This document shows positions 1 to 9,876 of a stretch of 64,000 nucleotides of DNA, in pieces (position 1 is the stretch's first letter; each line of letters opens with the position of its first letter). The stretch lies in the NCBI GenBank assembly GCA_947589425.1, contig CANQAV010000002.1, positions 145,782-209,781 on the forward strand, given 5' to 3'. The notes below the pieces were generated by a model. It searched no databases, was not told the origin of the DNA, and saw only the letters and a program-made list of their open reading frames with translations. Made by a program: the position numbers and the translations under genes. The stretch comes from Candidatus Gastranaerophilales bacterium. GTDB lineage: Bacteria > Cyanobacteriota > Vampirovibrionia > Gastranaerophilales > Gastranaerophilaceae.

Positions 1-1127
1 ACAAACCATAAATTACCGATAGCTCCCAAAAGCCACTTGCTTGTTATAAATGTCATTATGATTGATAAAATTGATGTTATCCAAACAAGGTTTGTCAGGG
101 GATGTTCAAAATCAAATCTTTTATTTTTTGCTTCGCATTTTTTAGCGTAATTAATTGTTATAACATTATTAATCCAATACGCAACAATTGAAGTTACAAT
201 CATTAAAAAGCGCATTGTAAATATCCATGTTAATAATTCAATTCTGTATTCTTTAAATACGGCAAGCAGAATAAAACTTACAAGAGCAACACCGGTTACG
301 CCGTAGGTTTCAAAACCGTCTGCCGAAGGCCCGATTGAATCTCCTGCGTTATCACCTGTACAATCTGCAATAACTCCGGGGTTTCTCGGGTCATCTTCTT
401 TAATTCCGAACTGAATTTTCATTAAATCAGAGCCTATATCGGCAATTTTGGTAAAAATACCGCCCGCAACACGAAGTGCGGATGCGCCCAGGCTTTCGCC
501 GATTGCAAAGCCGATAAAACATGCTCCCGCAAGTTCACCCGGAATAAACAATAAAATTACAAGCATTAAAATTAATTCAGTGCAAACCAATAATACACCT
601 ATGCTCATTCCTGCTCTTAAGGGTACATTTAAACAGTTAAAAGGTTTTGAGCGAAGTGCCAGAAATGATGTCCTTGCGTTTGCAAGAGTATTCATTCTGA
701 TGCCAAACCATGCCACAAAATATGAGCCTAAAATTCCTATTATTGACCATAAAAGAATTAATAACACGCTTTTAAAACCCATATGCTCCAATACCCCGAA
801 ATAATAACAGATAGATATTGCGATAAGGGCTTCTAAAACAATCAGGAATTTTCCCTGTTGTACAAGATATGTTTTACATGTTTCAAAAATTGTTGTTCCG
901 ACAGCTTCCATACAAGGATGAACTTTAATTTTTTTAATTCTTACAAATTCGATAAGTCCGAAAATAGCCCCCAATACTGCGGTTACAATACCTGCAAGAA
1001 GAATATTAAAGCTGAAGGGGCTTTCTTTGAAATTCGGTACAATAAGCGAAGCCTCGCTTGCAAATGTCGGAGCACATACCGCCAAAAGCGCCGATATGGC
1101 GAACATTTTCTTTAGCATCTTTTTCAT
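1..1127 (-). CDS. hppA: Membrane-bound ion-translocating pyrophosphatase, partial (runs off left edge)
   Basis: My reverse-strand translation (not in the ORF track because it is open at the edge) starts MKKMLKKMFAMSALLAVCAPTFASE and contains GGIFTKIADIGSDLMKIQFGIKEDDPRNPGVIADCTGDNAGDSIGPSADGFETYGVTG, the M-PPase core. GGAGG lies upstream of the ATG at 1127. Confidence 0.9.
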   Translation of the reverse strand, partial: MKKMLKKMFAISALLAVCAPTFASEASLIVPNFKESPFSFNILLAGIVTAVLGAIFGLIEFVRIKKIKVHPCMEAVGTTIFETCKTYLVQQGKFLIVLEALIAISICYYFGVLEHMGFKSVLLILLWSIIGILGSYFVAWFGIRMNTLANARTSFLALRSKPFNCLNVPLRAGMSIGVLLVCTELILMLVILLFIPGELAGACFIGFAIGESLGASALRVAGGIFTKIADIGSDLMKIQFGIKEDDPRNPGVIADCTGDNAGDSIGPSADGFETYGVTGVALVSFILLAVFKEYRIELLTWIFTMRFLMIVTSIVAYWINNVITINYAKKCEAKNKRFDFEHPLTNLVWITSILSIIMTFITSKWLLGAIGNLWF

Positions 1128-1260
1128 TAAAAAATAATCCTCCATCAAAAAAATATTACTTTTGTATTAAGTATACTATTTCATTTCTTAAATATCACTC
1201 CCCCCAACATATTAAAATAATCAGATTTGTTTTATTATTAAGAAAAGGTTTTAAGCGGGC

Positions 1261-2175
1261 ATGGAAAAAAGATATTATCCCATAAGCGAATATTTAAAAA
1301 AGACTTTTTCCAAAAAAGTATATAAAATAACTCTGGACGGCGGGTTTTACTGTCCCAACAGAGACGGCACAATTTCATCAGGCGGATGTATTTTTTGTGA
1401 TGAAACAGGAAGCTATTCAAGGTGTAATAATTTAAAAACAATAAAAGAACAAATAATATTCAGCATGGATAAACTTCAAAAACAGTTTAAAGCCGAAGCT
1501 TTTATGGCTTATTTTCAATCTTTTTCAAATACTTATAAGCCTTATTCGGAATTAGAGAAAATTTACAAAAGCGTATTTTTTGATGAGAGAATAGTGAGCA
1601 TCTCAATAGGGACGCGTCCTGATTGTGTTGATGATAAAAAGCTTGATTTAATCTCATCCTTAAAACATCCTTGGATTGAATACGGGCTTCAAAGTTCGCA
1701 TGATGAGACTCTTAAATTAATCAATCGGGGACACGATTTTAATTGTTTTAAAAATGCGGTAATTGAAACAAAAAAAAGAAATATTAAAGTCTGTGCACAT
1801 ATAATTTTGGGCTTTCCGAACGAAAATAAAGCCATGATGCTGGACAGTGCAAAAAGGCTTGCCGAGCTTGATATAGACGGTATTAAAATTCATATGCTGA
1901 CAATTTTAAGAGATTCTCCTCTTGCAAAAATATATCAAAAAGAGCCTTTTTATTTAATGAATATGGAGCAATACTGTGAAATTGTATGCGATATATTGGA
2001 AATATTGCCTAAAACAACAACAATTCAAAGAATAGCGGGAACCGGTTTCAGCGAAACAACTCTTGAGCCTCAATGGGTAAACCGCAGGTTTGAAATTTTA
2101 AATATGATAGATAAAATCCTTCTTCAAAGAAACAGTTTTCAAGGCAAAAATTATCTTAAACAAGCCATTCATTAG
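1261..2175 (+). CDS. Radical SAM protein, TIGR01212/YhcC-like
   Basis: YYPISEYLKKTFSKKVYKITLDGGFYCPNRDGTISSGGCIFCDETGSYS with the CxxxxxxxCxxC-type cluster of the YhcC/YtqA group. Confidence 0.85.
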   Translation: MEKRYYPISEYLKKTFSKKVYKITLDGGFYCPNRDGTISSGGCIFCDETGSYSRCNNLKTIKEQIIFSMDKLQKQFKAEAFMAYFQSFSNTYKPYSELEKIYKSVFFDERIVSISIGTRPDCVDDKKLDLISSLKHPWIEYGLQSSHDETLKLINRGHDFNCFKNAVIETKKRNIKVCAHIILGFPNENKAMMLDSAKRLAELDIDGIKIHMLTILRDSPLAKIYQKEPFYLMNMEQYCEIVCDILEILPKTTTIQRIAGTGFSETTLEPQWVNRRFEILNMIDKILLQRNSFQGKNYLKQAIH

Positions 2176-2854
2176 TTTCGACCGCCTTTTTTTCGCTTTT
2201 GCCGCTGAAAAGTTTTTCTAAAATAGTTTTTGTAAAATAGTCGCTTGATTTTAGAGGGTCTTTGATTTCTTTTCTTTTTTTAAGAGCTTCGACAATTTCG
2301 TTTTCGCTGACAGTGCCTGTAAGCACAACATCTTCAATCGGAATGTTTTGTGTCAGAATATATTCTATTGCGTGTTTTTTTTGTTCGTAAAGAGAGGATT
2401 TTTTTGCACTTTCACCAAACATTGAGTGGAATTTATATTTTTTTAATGTATCACAATCCAATACCGAAGGCTCGCAAAAGAGGATATTTTGGCTCCTTAC
2501 TTTAATATTTTCTTCATCAATCCTTCTTGTGGGTATTTTAATTGCACAAATTGACGTATAGCGCTGTAAACTTCTTAAGCAAATTCTTAAAAGCAAAGCC
2601 TCTTGCAGAGTTCTTGCCCAATCCTGCCAGAGTTCATTATCTTTCCAATGTTTTAAAAAATTGGCTAATTCAACCGTGAAAATTCCTTTATCTTCGTTAA
2701 AATATGTACTTGAAAAGCCTTTAACAACACCTGTTTGTTTGATGTCTTCAAGACTTCTTCCGTCGGTAAAATGATAAAGATATCGGGGAATTTTGTGTTT
2801 TCCTGCTCTTTTGGGAGTTTGAGAAATATTTGTTTGAAGAGAATTAATCGCCAT
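2156..2854 (-). CDS. Unknown protein, possible DarT/ART-like fold
   Basis: ORF with N-terminal RYLYHFTDGRSLEDIKQTGVVKG and C-terminal HAIEYILTQNIPIEDVVLTG, resembling ends of DarT-like (DUF4433) proteins. Confidence 0.5.
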   Translation of the reverse strand: MAINSLQTNISQTPKRAGKHKIPRYLYHFTDGRSLEDIKQTGVVKGFSSTYFNEDKGIFTVELANFLKHWKDNELWQDWARTLQEALLLRICLRSLQRYTSICAIKIPTRRIDEENIKVRSQNILFCEPSVLDCDTLKKYKFHSMFGESAKKSSLYEQKKHAIEYILTQNIPIEDVVLTGTVSENEIVEALKKRKEIKDPLKSSDYFTKTILEKLFSGKSEKKAVETNEWLV

Positions 2855-2934
2855 ATTGGTTTAAAACTCCTCAAAAAAATTTTTTCCGACAAAAAACTCT
2901 TTTAAATTCAAAGATTTTATAATAAAATAACAAA

Positions 2935-5814
2935 ATGGAAAAAATCTTTAACCTCAGTTTTAAAAAGAATGATATTGAAAAACTGCTTTTAAATCTTGAT
3001 CAAAATCCGTATTCTCAAAAAAATAAGGATTTCAGATATACTTTATCATTAATATATGAATTAATTGAAGAAGAATTTGCGGATACTTTTGATACCAAAA
3101 ATCCTATTTTAAGACAGACCGACATTAAATTTAACGGTAATGACGCAAGTTTTTTTATTACACCGCCATATAATTTTGATTACTATTTAAAGCAAAAAGG
3201 CTCTCTTTACCGCCTTCGCCCCCAGTATCAGGGAAGCGAGTACGGGTATAAAATAAATCCGGATATGTTTTTTGAATATTTTACGGGAGTGGATGAAAAT
3301 CTTGATTTATCCGATTGCTCAAAAAATTACAAATTTTATTTTAATTTAATTCAATTTGTCAAAAAAACGGTTGAAAAGCTCAATTTCACTCCTGCGGTTA
3401 ATTTCAGAAAAGATAGCTTCAGCATATTTTGGGAGCCGTATTTTAAAAATAAAGATTATACAAAAGCATATTGCGAAATTGTTGATAATGAATTTTTAGA
3501 TGATAAAACCACAAAAAAATTAATCGAGAGATATCTTAACTATTTAATTTTTACATTTTTATCGGTTAAAAATTATCGTTTTAAAGACCTTAAAGCTGCA
3601 TCATACCTTGTTAAAAATACTCTTCAAAAAAGAATGTTTAAAGGTAATGACTTAGCGGTTGATATTCAAAACTGGTTTGATGAAATGAGCCTCGGAAGCT
3701 ATGATATCATCCCCGTCTTTAATATTGAACAATTAAGCGACGAAAAATTTCTGCTCAAAATTTTGGCTAAAAAGAAAACCGAAAATAAAATTATTCCACT
3801 TGAAGATCTGTCCGAAGAAGAAGCGGTTATAATTGAAAAACAGATAAATTGGGCAACAAAATATATTGAAGATTTGGAAGATGTTCAAATGGAGCTTGAT
3901 TTATCGGGAGTTTATAAATTAATTACCCAAATAACATATTACTTATCTCAAGCCGGCATGGAGGTAAATCTTCCCGAAGGATTAAATAACGTTATAATTC
4001 CGCATGCTTCAATTAATGCAAAAATTAAAGCAAAAAGAATAGATGATGTTAAAGAACTTCTCCAAAACCCCGTAGGCTCGACCATATCTCTTGATGAAAT
4101 AATGAATTTTAAAGTGGAAATTGCCCTTGGGGATGATGAAAAGATTTCAGCCGAAGAATTCAGAGAGCTTGCAGAAAATTCACAGGGGCTTATAAAATAC
4201 AAAGAGAAATATATTTTAATTGATAAAGAAGAAACCGACAAGCTTTTAAAACGCCTTGAAAAATCTCCAAACTTCACGGTTAATAAAATGCAGCTTCTGC
4301 ACAATGCCCTGTCAGGCAAAATTGATGAATATGATTTTGATTATGACGAAGCATTTGCCCGTGTGATTTCGGACTTTACGAAGGTTGAAGATATTTCGCT
4401 TCCTCAAAAATTAGAGGGAACTTTAAGAGCCTATCAGCAAATAGGCTTCAGATGGCTTTATACCAACATAGTTAAAGGTTTTGGCTGTTGTATTGCGGAT
4501 GATATGGGGCTCGGTAAAACAATTCAGGTAATAAGCCTTATTTTAAAATTGAAAGAAGAAAATAAACTAAAAAAGCCGGTTATAGTTGTATGTCCGACAA
4601 CATTAATGGGAAACTGGAAAAGGGAGCTGAATACTTTTTCTCCTTCTCTTAAAGTCCTTGTATATCACGGTTTTAACAGGGAATTTTCTCTCGATTGCGA
4701 CGTTATTTTAACAACGTATGCAATTTTAAGAATTGATTCCGAAAAATTCCAAAAAACTCAATGGGATTTATTGGTAATTGATGAAGCTCAAAATATAAAA
4801 AATCCTACAACAAGCCAAACTCAAGCAATTAAGGCAATTAAATCTCAAATGAAGGTTGCAATGACGGGTACTCCCGTTGAAAACAGGCTTTCCGAATTGT
4901 GGTCAATTTTTGACTTTATAAACAAAGGATATTTAGGCTCTCTTAATGATTTTTCAAAAAATTATTCAATTCCCATCGAGCGCTTCAAGGAGCTTACAAG
5001 AGCGCAAAAACTTAAAAAAGCAATCAGCCCCTTTATGCTAAGACGTTTGAAAACAGATAAAACAATTATTTCAGACCTTCCCGAAAAAGTTGTGCTTGAT
5101 GATTACTGCTATTTAACAAAAGCACAGGTTGCCCTCTATGAGCGCATCTTAAAAGAATCCATGAATAATATCACAAAATCCGACAGCAAAATGGGCAGAC
5201 GAGGGGCAATATTTAAGCTTATTACAAATTTAAAACAGGTTTGCAATCATCCTTATCATTATCTTAAATACGGCGATATGTCGGCAAATGCTTCCGGAAA
5301 AACCCAAAAGCTTATTGATATATTAAAAAATATCACAGATAATGACGAAAAAGTGCTTGTTTTCACCCAATATAAGGAAATGGGCTCGATTTTGGAAAAT
5401 ATCATTGCGGAAGAATTTAATCAAAATCCCCTGTTTTTCCATGGCAGCTTAAATGTTAAACAAAGAGAAGAAACAATCAAAGCTTTTCAAGAGGATTTAG
5501 AGCAGAAAATCATGATACTTTCTCTTAAAGCCGGAGGTTTGGGGCTTAATTTAACGAGTGCATCAAACGTAATACACTATGACCTTTGGTGGAATCCTGC
5601 CGTTGAAGATCAGGCCACAGACAGAACATATCGTATCGGACAGGATAAAAACGTTATGATACACAGGTTTATAACCCTTTCTACTTTTGAAGAAAAAATT
5701 GATAAAATTATAAAAGACAAAAGAGAGCTTGCAAATGCCGCTGTTTTTGAAGGAGAGAAAACAATTACCGAATTGTCGGATGATGAAATATATGAAATAT
5801 TTTCTCTTGCTTAA
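2935..5814 (+). CDS. SNF2-family DEAD/DEAH helicase
   Basis: DDMGLGKTIQVISLI, VIDEAQNIKN, MTGTPVENRLSELWSIFDF, LSLKAGGLGLNLTSASNVIHYDLWWNPAVEDQATDRTYRIGQ. Confidence 0.95.
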   Translation: MEKIFNLSFKKNDIEKLLLNLDQNPYSQKNKDFRYTLSLIYELIEEEFADTFDTKNPILRQTDIKFNGNDASFFITPPYNFDYYLKQKGSLYRLRPQYQGSEYGYKINPDMFFEYFTGVDENLDLSDCSKNYKFYFNLIQFVKKTVEKLNFTPAVNFRKDSFSIFWEPYFKNKDYTKAYCEIVDNEFLDDKTTKKLIERYLNYLIFTFLSVKNYRFKDLKAASYLVKNTLQKRMFKGNDLAVDIQNWFDEMSLGSYDIIPVFNIEQLSDEKFLLKILAKKKTENKIIPLEDLSEEEAVIIEKQINWATKYIEDLEDVQMELDLSGVYKLITQITYYLSQAGMEVNLPEGLNNVIIPHASINAKIKAKRIDDVKELLQNPVGSTISLDEIMNFKVEIALGDDEKISAEEFRELAENSQGLIKYKEKYILIDKEETDKLLKRLEKSPNFTVNKMQLLHNALSGKIDEYDFDYDEAFARVISDFTKVEDISLPQKLEGTLRAYQQIGFRWLYTNIVKGFGCCIADDMGLGKTIQVISLILKLKEENKLKKPVIVVCPTTLMGNWKRELNTFSPSLKVLVYHGFNREFSLDCDVILTTYAILRIDSEKFQKTQWDLLVIDEAQNIKNPTTSQTQAIKAIKSQMKVAMTGTPVENRLSELWSIFDFINKGYLGSLNDFSKNYSIPIERFKELTRAQKLKKAISPFMLRRLKTDKTIISDLPEKVVLDDYCYLTKAQVALYERILKESMNNITKSDSKMGRRGAIFKLITNLKQVCNHPYHYLKYGDMSANASGKTQKLIDILKNITDNDEKVLVFTQYKEMGSILENIIAEEFNQNPLFFHGSLNVKQREETIKAFQEDLEQKIMILSLKAGGLGLNLTSASNVIHYDLWWNPAVEDQATDRTYRIGQDKNVMIHRFITLSTFEEKIDKIIKDKRELANAAVFEGEKTITELSDDEIYEIFSLA

Positions 5815-6464
5815 AGAAGCTTGTCTACTTCGGCTTTTATAATATTATGGATTTCTTCTTTGGGTTTTGTGCCGTCAAGTTCAATAAAACCGTATTCTTT
5901 TTTCAATTTTCCGTATTCTTCAAGACATCTTTTTTGATATATTTCAAAACTGTTATAAGTATCTACGCTCAGTCCTATATCTCGTCCCGATTCAAAGTAG
6001 TCTAAAACGCCGTTCTTTGCAATTAATCTTTTAATTAAAATATCCGGCGGAACATTTAAATAAAATACTAAATCAGGCTTCGGAGCAAAACTGTATAAAC
6101 TTTTTACCCAATTAATATCATGACCTCTCACGGAATCACGAACAAAAGCGGTATAGATGTATCTGTCCATTAAAACAACAAAACCCGCTTTTAGTGCCGG
6201 AATAATTTCGTTTTCAAGTCTGTCGGTATAGTCTGCTGCGTAAAGAAGAGAAAAAGTCGTTGTGTTCAGGAGATTTCTTTCTTTGGCATCATTTATCACG
6301 CCCGAAATTAATCTTGACGTTTTCCATTCGGAAACGGCAACGCCGTATCCTTTATATTTTATATATTCGTCTAAAAGGTTAACCTGTGTTGATTTTCCCG
6401 AGCCGTCAGTTCCTTCTATAACTATTAAAAGTCCTTCTCCGTTTTGGTTTTTTTTAATTTCCAT
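5811..6464 (-). CDS. Thymidylate kinase-like protein (paralog 1)
   Basis: P-loop EGTDGSGKSTQ, DRYIYTAFVRD; nucleoside monophosphate kinase layout. Confidence 0.8.
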   Translation of the reverse strand: MEIKKNQNGEGLLIVIEGTDGSGKSTQVNLLDEYIKYKGYGVAVSEWKTSRLISGVINDAKERNLLNTTTFSLLYAADYTDRLENEIIPALKAGFVVLMDRYIYTAFVRDSVRGHDINWVKSLYSFAPKPDLVFYLNVPPDILIKRLIAKNGVLDYFESGRDIGLSVDTYNSFEIYQKRCLEEYGKLKKEYGFIELDGTKPKEEIHNIIKAEVDKLL

Positions 6465-6466
6465 AT

Positions 6467-7147
6467 TTATCCTTCAATGTGTATCCCTCTTTTATTAAGC
6501 AATTCGGATACATTTTTTCTAATAAATTCTTGTTTTTGACGAATTGTCTGCATGGCATCAATTTTAATCAGACCAAATTCGTCCGTCATTTTTTTATATT
6601 GTTCAACAATCCTGTTTTGAAAGAGAACATAACTTTTGTACGGATTATTGGATAACTTCATATCCATGCCGGCTTCATAAAAGCCCGGCTGGCGATTTGA
6701 GCAAATGCGCTCAAGGCTGTCTTTGGGACTTACATCAAAGTAAAAAGTCATATCGGGTTTAATTGCAAATCCATACATATTTCTAACCCATTCAGGGTCA
6801 ACATCACGTGCTACATCACGGGCAAATGCCGTATATACATATCTGTCCGCCAAAACAACAAAACCCGCTTTAAGCGCCGGTTTAATAGTCCTTTCAAGCC
6901 TGTCTGCAAAGTCAACTGCGTGCAAAAGAGAAAACGTTCTTCCAGACAATAAGTTTTTCTTTTTCGCTTTTTTTGTAGTTTTTGATATTAATTCCGAAGA
7001 ATTCCACTGGGTTAAAACAACGTCAATTCCTTTTTGTTTTAAAAAGCTGTGTAACAGTTCAATCTGTGTTGATTTGCCTGAGCCGTCAATTCCTTCTACA
7101 CAAATTAACACCCCCTGATAGCTATGTTTTTTTGAAAATCTTAACAT
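6467..7147 (-). CDS. Thymidylate kinase-like protein (paralog 2)
   Basis: EGIDGSGKSTQIELL, DRYVYTAFARDVARDVDPEW; clearly related to the adjacent ORF. Confidence 0.8.
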   Translation of the reverse strand: MLRFSKKHSYQGVLICVEGIDGSGKSTQIELLHSFLKQKGIDVVLTQWNSSELISKTTKKAKKKNLLSGRTFSLLHAVDFADRLERTIKPALKAGFVVLADRYVYTAFARDVARDVDPEWVRNMYGFAIKPDMTFYFDVSPKDSLERICSNRQPGFYEAGMDMKLSNNPYKSYVLFQNRIVEQYKKMTDEFGLIKIDAMQTIRQKQEFIRKNVSELLNKRGIHIEG

Positions 7148-7221
7148 TTCTTACCTTGTTTTTTGCTGTGCATATAATATATTAATAATAGAATATATAA
7201 TGAGAAATGTATAGAGGAATT

Positions 7222-8055
7222 ATGATAATTAATTTAATAAAAAAATCATACGGAACAATCATGGAAAACCCGGCAATAATGCTTTTCTTTGTGCTGTTTT
7301 TAATGGTTTTTAATTATCTTGCATCTTGGGTTTTATTGGTTAACAGTAAAAATATTGCAATAATATTAATTGTATGTATGTTTTTATGCTGCTGTGCATT
7401 TTTTTCCGGCTGGCTTCAGGTTATAAAAGAAAGCCATGAAAAAGATAAATTTAAAGAAAAAAACATGGGCTCAATTTTTTTGGAAGGGGTCGGTAAAAAT
7501 ATAACTTCAATAATAATAGGTGTTTTATTGTACTCTGTCATTTCATTTTTAGTTGCTTTTTTATCAAGCGAGATTGCGCAAACGATTTTTGGAAGTCTTG
7601 ATGATATAGTTAAAGGATTTTTATCTGCATCTGCTCAGAATATAACTTTTAACCAATATTTCAACAATCTTTCCCTTGATGACAAATATATTGTTTATTC
7701 TTGGCAAATCAGTATTTTGTTGGGATTGGCATTAATGAACTTTATATTTTTGTTTTATTTTCCGGCAATTTTGGACGAAAAAAAATATAATTCCTTTTTA
7801 AAACCTTTTGTTGCAATAAAAAATATGTTTTGTTTTTTGTTCAAAAATTTTTTCGGGATTTTGGGTTTTTATATTTTAATTAACCTTTTTTATTTCGCCT
7901 TGATTGTCTTAAGGGCTTTAATGGGTGCAAATATTCTTTTGTCAATGATTTTCTTCTTTATTTATATTTGTTTTCTGTCTTTTGTTATTATGCTAATATT
8001 TAACTACTATGAAGAAAAAAATAGTTGTAATAACGGGTCCGACGGCATCGGGTAA
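7222..8055 (+). CDS. Multi-pass membrane protein of unknown function
   Basis: Several hydrophobic spans; GAGGAATT RBS before the ATG at 7222 (track start 7207 is less likely). Confidence 0.65.
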   Translation: MIINLIKKSYGTIMENPAIMLFFVLFLMVFNYLASWVLLVNSKNIAIILIVCMFLCCCAFFSGWLQVIKESHEKDKFKEKNMGSIFLEGVGKNITSIIIGVLLYSVISFLVAFLSSEIAQTIFGSLDDIVKGFLSASAQNITFNQYFNNLSLDDKYIVYSWQISILLGLALMNFIFLFYFPAILDEKKYNSFLKPFVAIKNMFCFLFKNFFGILGFYILINLFYFALIVLRALMGANILLSMIFFFIYICFLSFVIMLIFNYYEEKNSCNNGSDGIG

Positions 8056-8881
8056 GACGAGCGCCTCAATAAGTCTTGCAAAAGAGATTGATGCTTCAAT
8101 AATTTGCGCCGATTCAAGGATTGTATACAGGGGACTTGATATAGTAAGTGCGAAGCCTGCAACTTCCGAAAGAGAAGGAATTAAACATTATTTAATTGAT
8201 ATATTAGAGCCCCTAAGCGAGTTTTCGGCGGGTGATTTTGTAAAATATGCGGATGAAATCATTAATAATACCGATAAAAATATAATTATCTCGGGCGGAA
8301 GCTGGTTTTATATAAAAAGCCTGCTTGATGATTATGAGCTTATAAAAAGTTCTTCCGACAAAAAATTAAGAGAAGAATTGGAAAAATTAAATGCTTCGGA
8401 GCTTTGGGAAAAATTAAAATCTATTGATGAAAAAAGAGCAAATCAAATTCATCCGAATAACAAAGAAAAAGTCATACGCTCAATTGAAATGTGCCTTGAG
8501 CTTAAAATGCCCGTGAGCGAATATAAAAGAAAACCAAACAAAAAATATGATGCAAAATGGTATATGTTTGATTTTGAACGGGATGTTTTATATGAAAGGA
8601 TTAACGAAAGAGTAGATTTAATGATTAAAGTTGGTCTTTATGACGAGTGGAAAAAAAACAGTTTGCTATATCCCCATTCAAAAATTTTATATAATACAAT
8701 AGGATATAAAGAATTTTTTGAACTTGAAGAAGGAAAATATAAAACATTTGATGAAGCTGTTGATAAAATAAAACAACACACAAGAAATTTTGCAAAAAGA
8801 CAGCTTACTTATTTTAAAAGCAACAAAGAAATCAAAAAAATAAAAGATTATAAAGAAATTTTAAGGGATTTGAAGATATGA
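8009..8881 (+). CDS. miaA: tRNA dimethylallyltransferase
   Basis: VVITGPTASGKTSASISLAKEIDASIICADSRIVYRGLDIVSAKP; C-terminal QHTRNFAKRQLTYFKS. Confidence 0.95.
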   Translation: MKKKIVVITGPTASGKTSASISLAKEIDASIICADSRIVYRGLDIVSAKPATSEREGIKHYLIDILEPLSEFSAGDFVKYADEIINNTDKNIIISGGSWFYIKSLLDDYELIKSSSDKKLREELEKLNASELWEKLKSIDEKRANQIHPNNKEKVIRSIEMCLELKMPVSEYKRKPNKKYDAKWYMFDFERDVLYERINERVDLMIKVGLYDEWKKNSLLYPHSKILYNTIGYKEFFELEEGKYKTFDEAVDKIKQHTRNFAKRQLTYFKSNKEIKKIKDYKEILRDLKI

Positions 8882-9426
8882 AAAAGTTAACCGTTTTATT
8901 TATATTTTTACTTTTTTTATGCGCTTTTGCGCAGGATGAAGTCGTACAGGGCAGTATAAAATATAATGAAGCAACCGCAAAAATTGAAGCATTTAAAAAT
9001 GTTGAGAAAAAAATTGATATGCATAAATTCAAAGATTATTTTACGGATAAAAACAGAAAGCAAAATCTTGAACTTATGAAAAATGATATATTTCAAATTG
9101 AGACAAGAAGCCTTTTTCCTTTTTATGTGAAAGATGCGATTATTGCTTATGCAATTGTATATTCATCAGACAGCCGATACACTTTTTATTATAACTATAT
9201 AGGCAAATTGATGAAAATTGAAATACTTGAAGATGATATTTCAAAAAAGCGCACATTCGGATATTCAAGATTTGGTAATTTAATAAGCGTGTCCTTTGAA
9301 GCAGGGGACAATGAACAGTTTGTATACAATGAAAAAGGAAAATTGATTGCACATTGGCTTGATGATACATTGGTTTCCGAAAATAATAAAGATACAAGAT
9401 TCTTCAAAATTACCCGTTCAAAATAA
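8878..9426 (+). CDS. Secreted protein with YD/RHS-like segments
   Basis: Signal peptide MKKLTVLFIFLLFLCAFAQ; repeats YNYIGKLMKIE / YSRFGNLISV / YNEKGKLIAHW; ATGA overlap with miaA. Confidence 0.65.
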   Translation: MKKLTVLFIFLLFLCAFAQDEVVQGSIKYNEATAKIEAFKNVEKKIDMHKFKDYFTDKNRKQNLELMKNDIFQIETRSLFPFYVKDAIIAYAIVYSSDSRYTFYYNYIGKLMKIEILEDDISKKRTFGYSRFGNLISVSFEAGDNEQFVYNEKGKLIAHWLDDTLVSENNKDTRFFKITRSK

Positions 9427-9428
9427 AT

Positions 9429-9456
9429 AAGGTCAAGCAGGTAAATACTTGACCTT
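9429..9456 (+). terminator. Hairpin between convergent genes
   Basis: AAGGTCAAG-cag...ata-CTTGACCTT inverted repeat just after the stop; lacks a strong T tract. Confidence 0.4.
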
Positions 9457-9486
9457 GAAAATAGTTGAATTAACCGATTTTCTCAA

Positions 9487-9789
9487 TTAATCCGCTCCTT
9501 CGACCGAAATTGGGTCAAATCCCAATGTCTTTACAATGTGGTTTAGTTCCGCTTCTTCAAGTGTTGCCAATTCCTCTATTTCAAATTCTTCCACGAAGGC
9601 AAGAATTTCATCCTGACTCATTGAAAAAATAGGCGAAACATATCCTTTTTCGGATGATGATATCAATTCAAGTTCTTTGATATCAGTCTTCAAAGGAGCC
9701 TTGACTTCTTTTTGAGAAGACTTTAAAATTTCTTCTCTCAGAATTTGGGCAAGCCTTGTTTCTTCAGATGTCAGTTTTTTCCTTTCCAT
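9487..9789 (-). CDS. Small acidic hypothetical protein
   Basis: About 100-aa ORF MERKKLTSEETRLAQILREEILKSSQ...; AAAGGTG upstream. Confidence 0.5.
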   Translation of the reverse strand: MERKKLTSEETRLAQILREEILKSSQKEVKAPLKTDIKELELISSSEKGYVSPIFSMSQDEILAFVEEFEIEELATLEEAELNHIVKTLGFDPISVEGAD

Positions 9790-9876
9790 TGTTAACACAC
9801 CTTTCTTACTATGTTTATCGGCAGGTGCATATAAAAATTTAGAATTTATAACATCTTTTTTACAAAACTTTACAAA

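Noticed and set aside
448-804. 118-aa plus-strand ORF
   Set aside because: Antisense to hppA; plus-strand ORFs 858-1115 and 1058-1285 are likewise artefacts.
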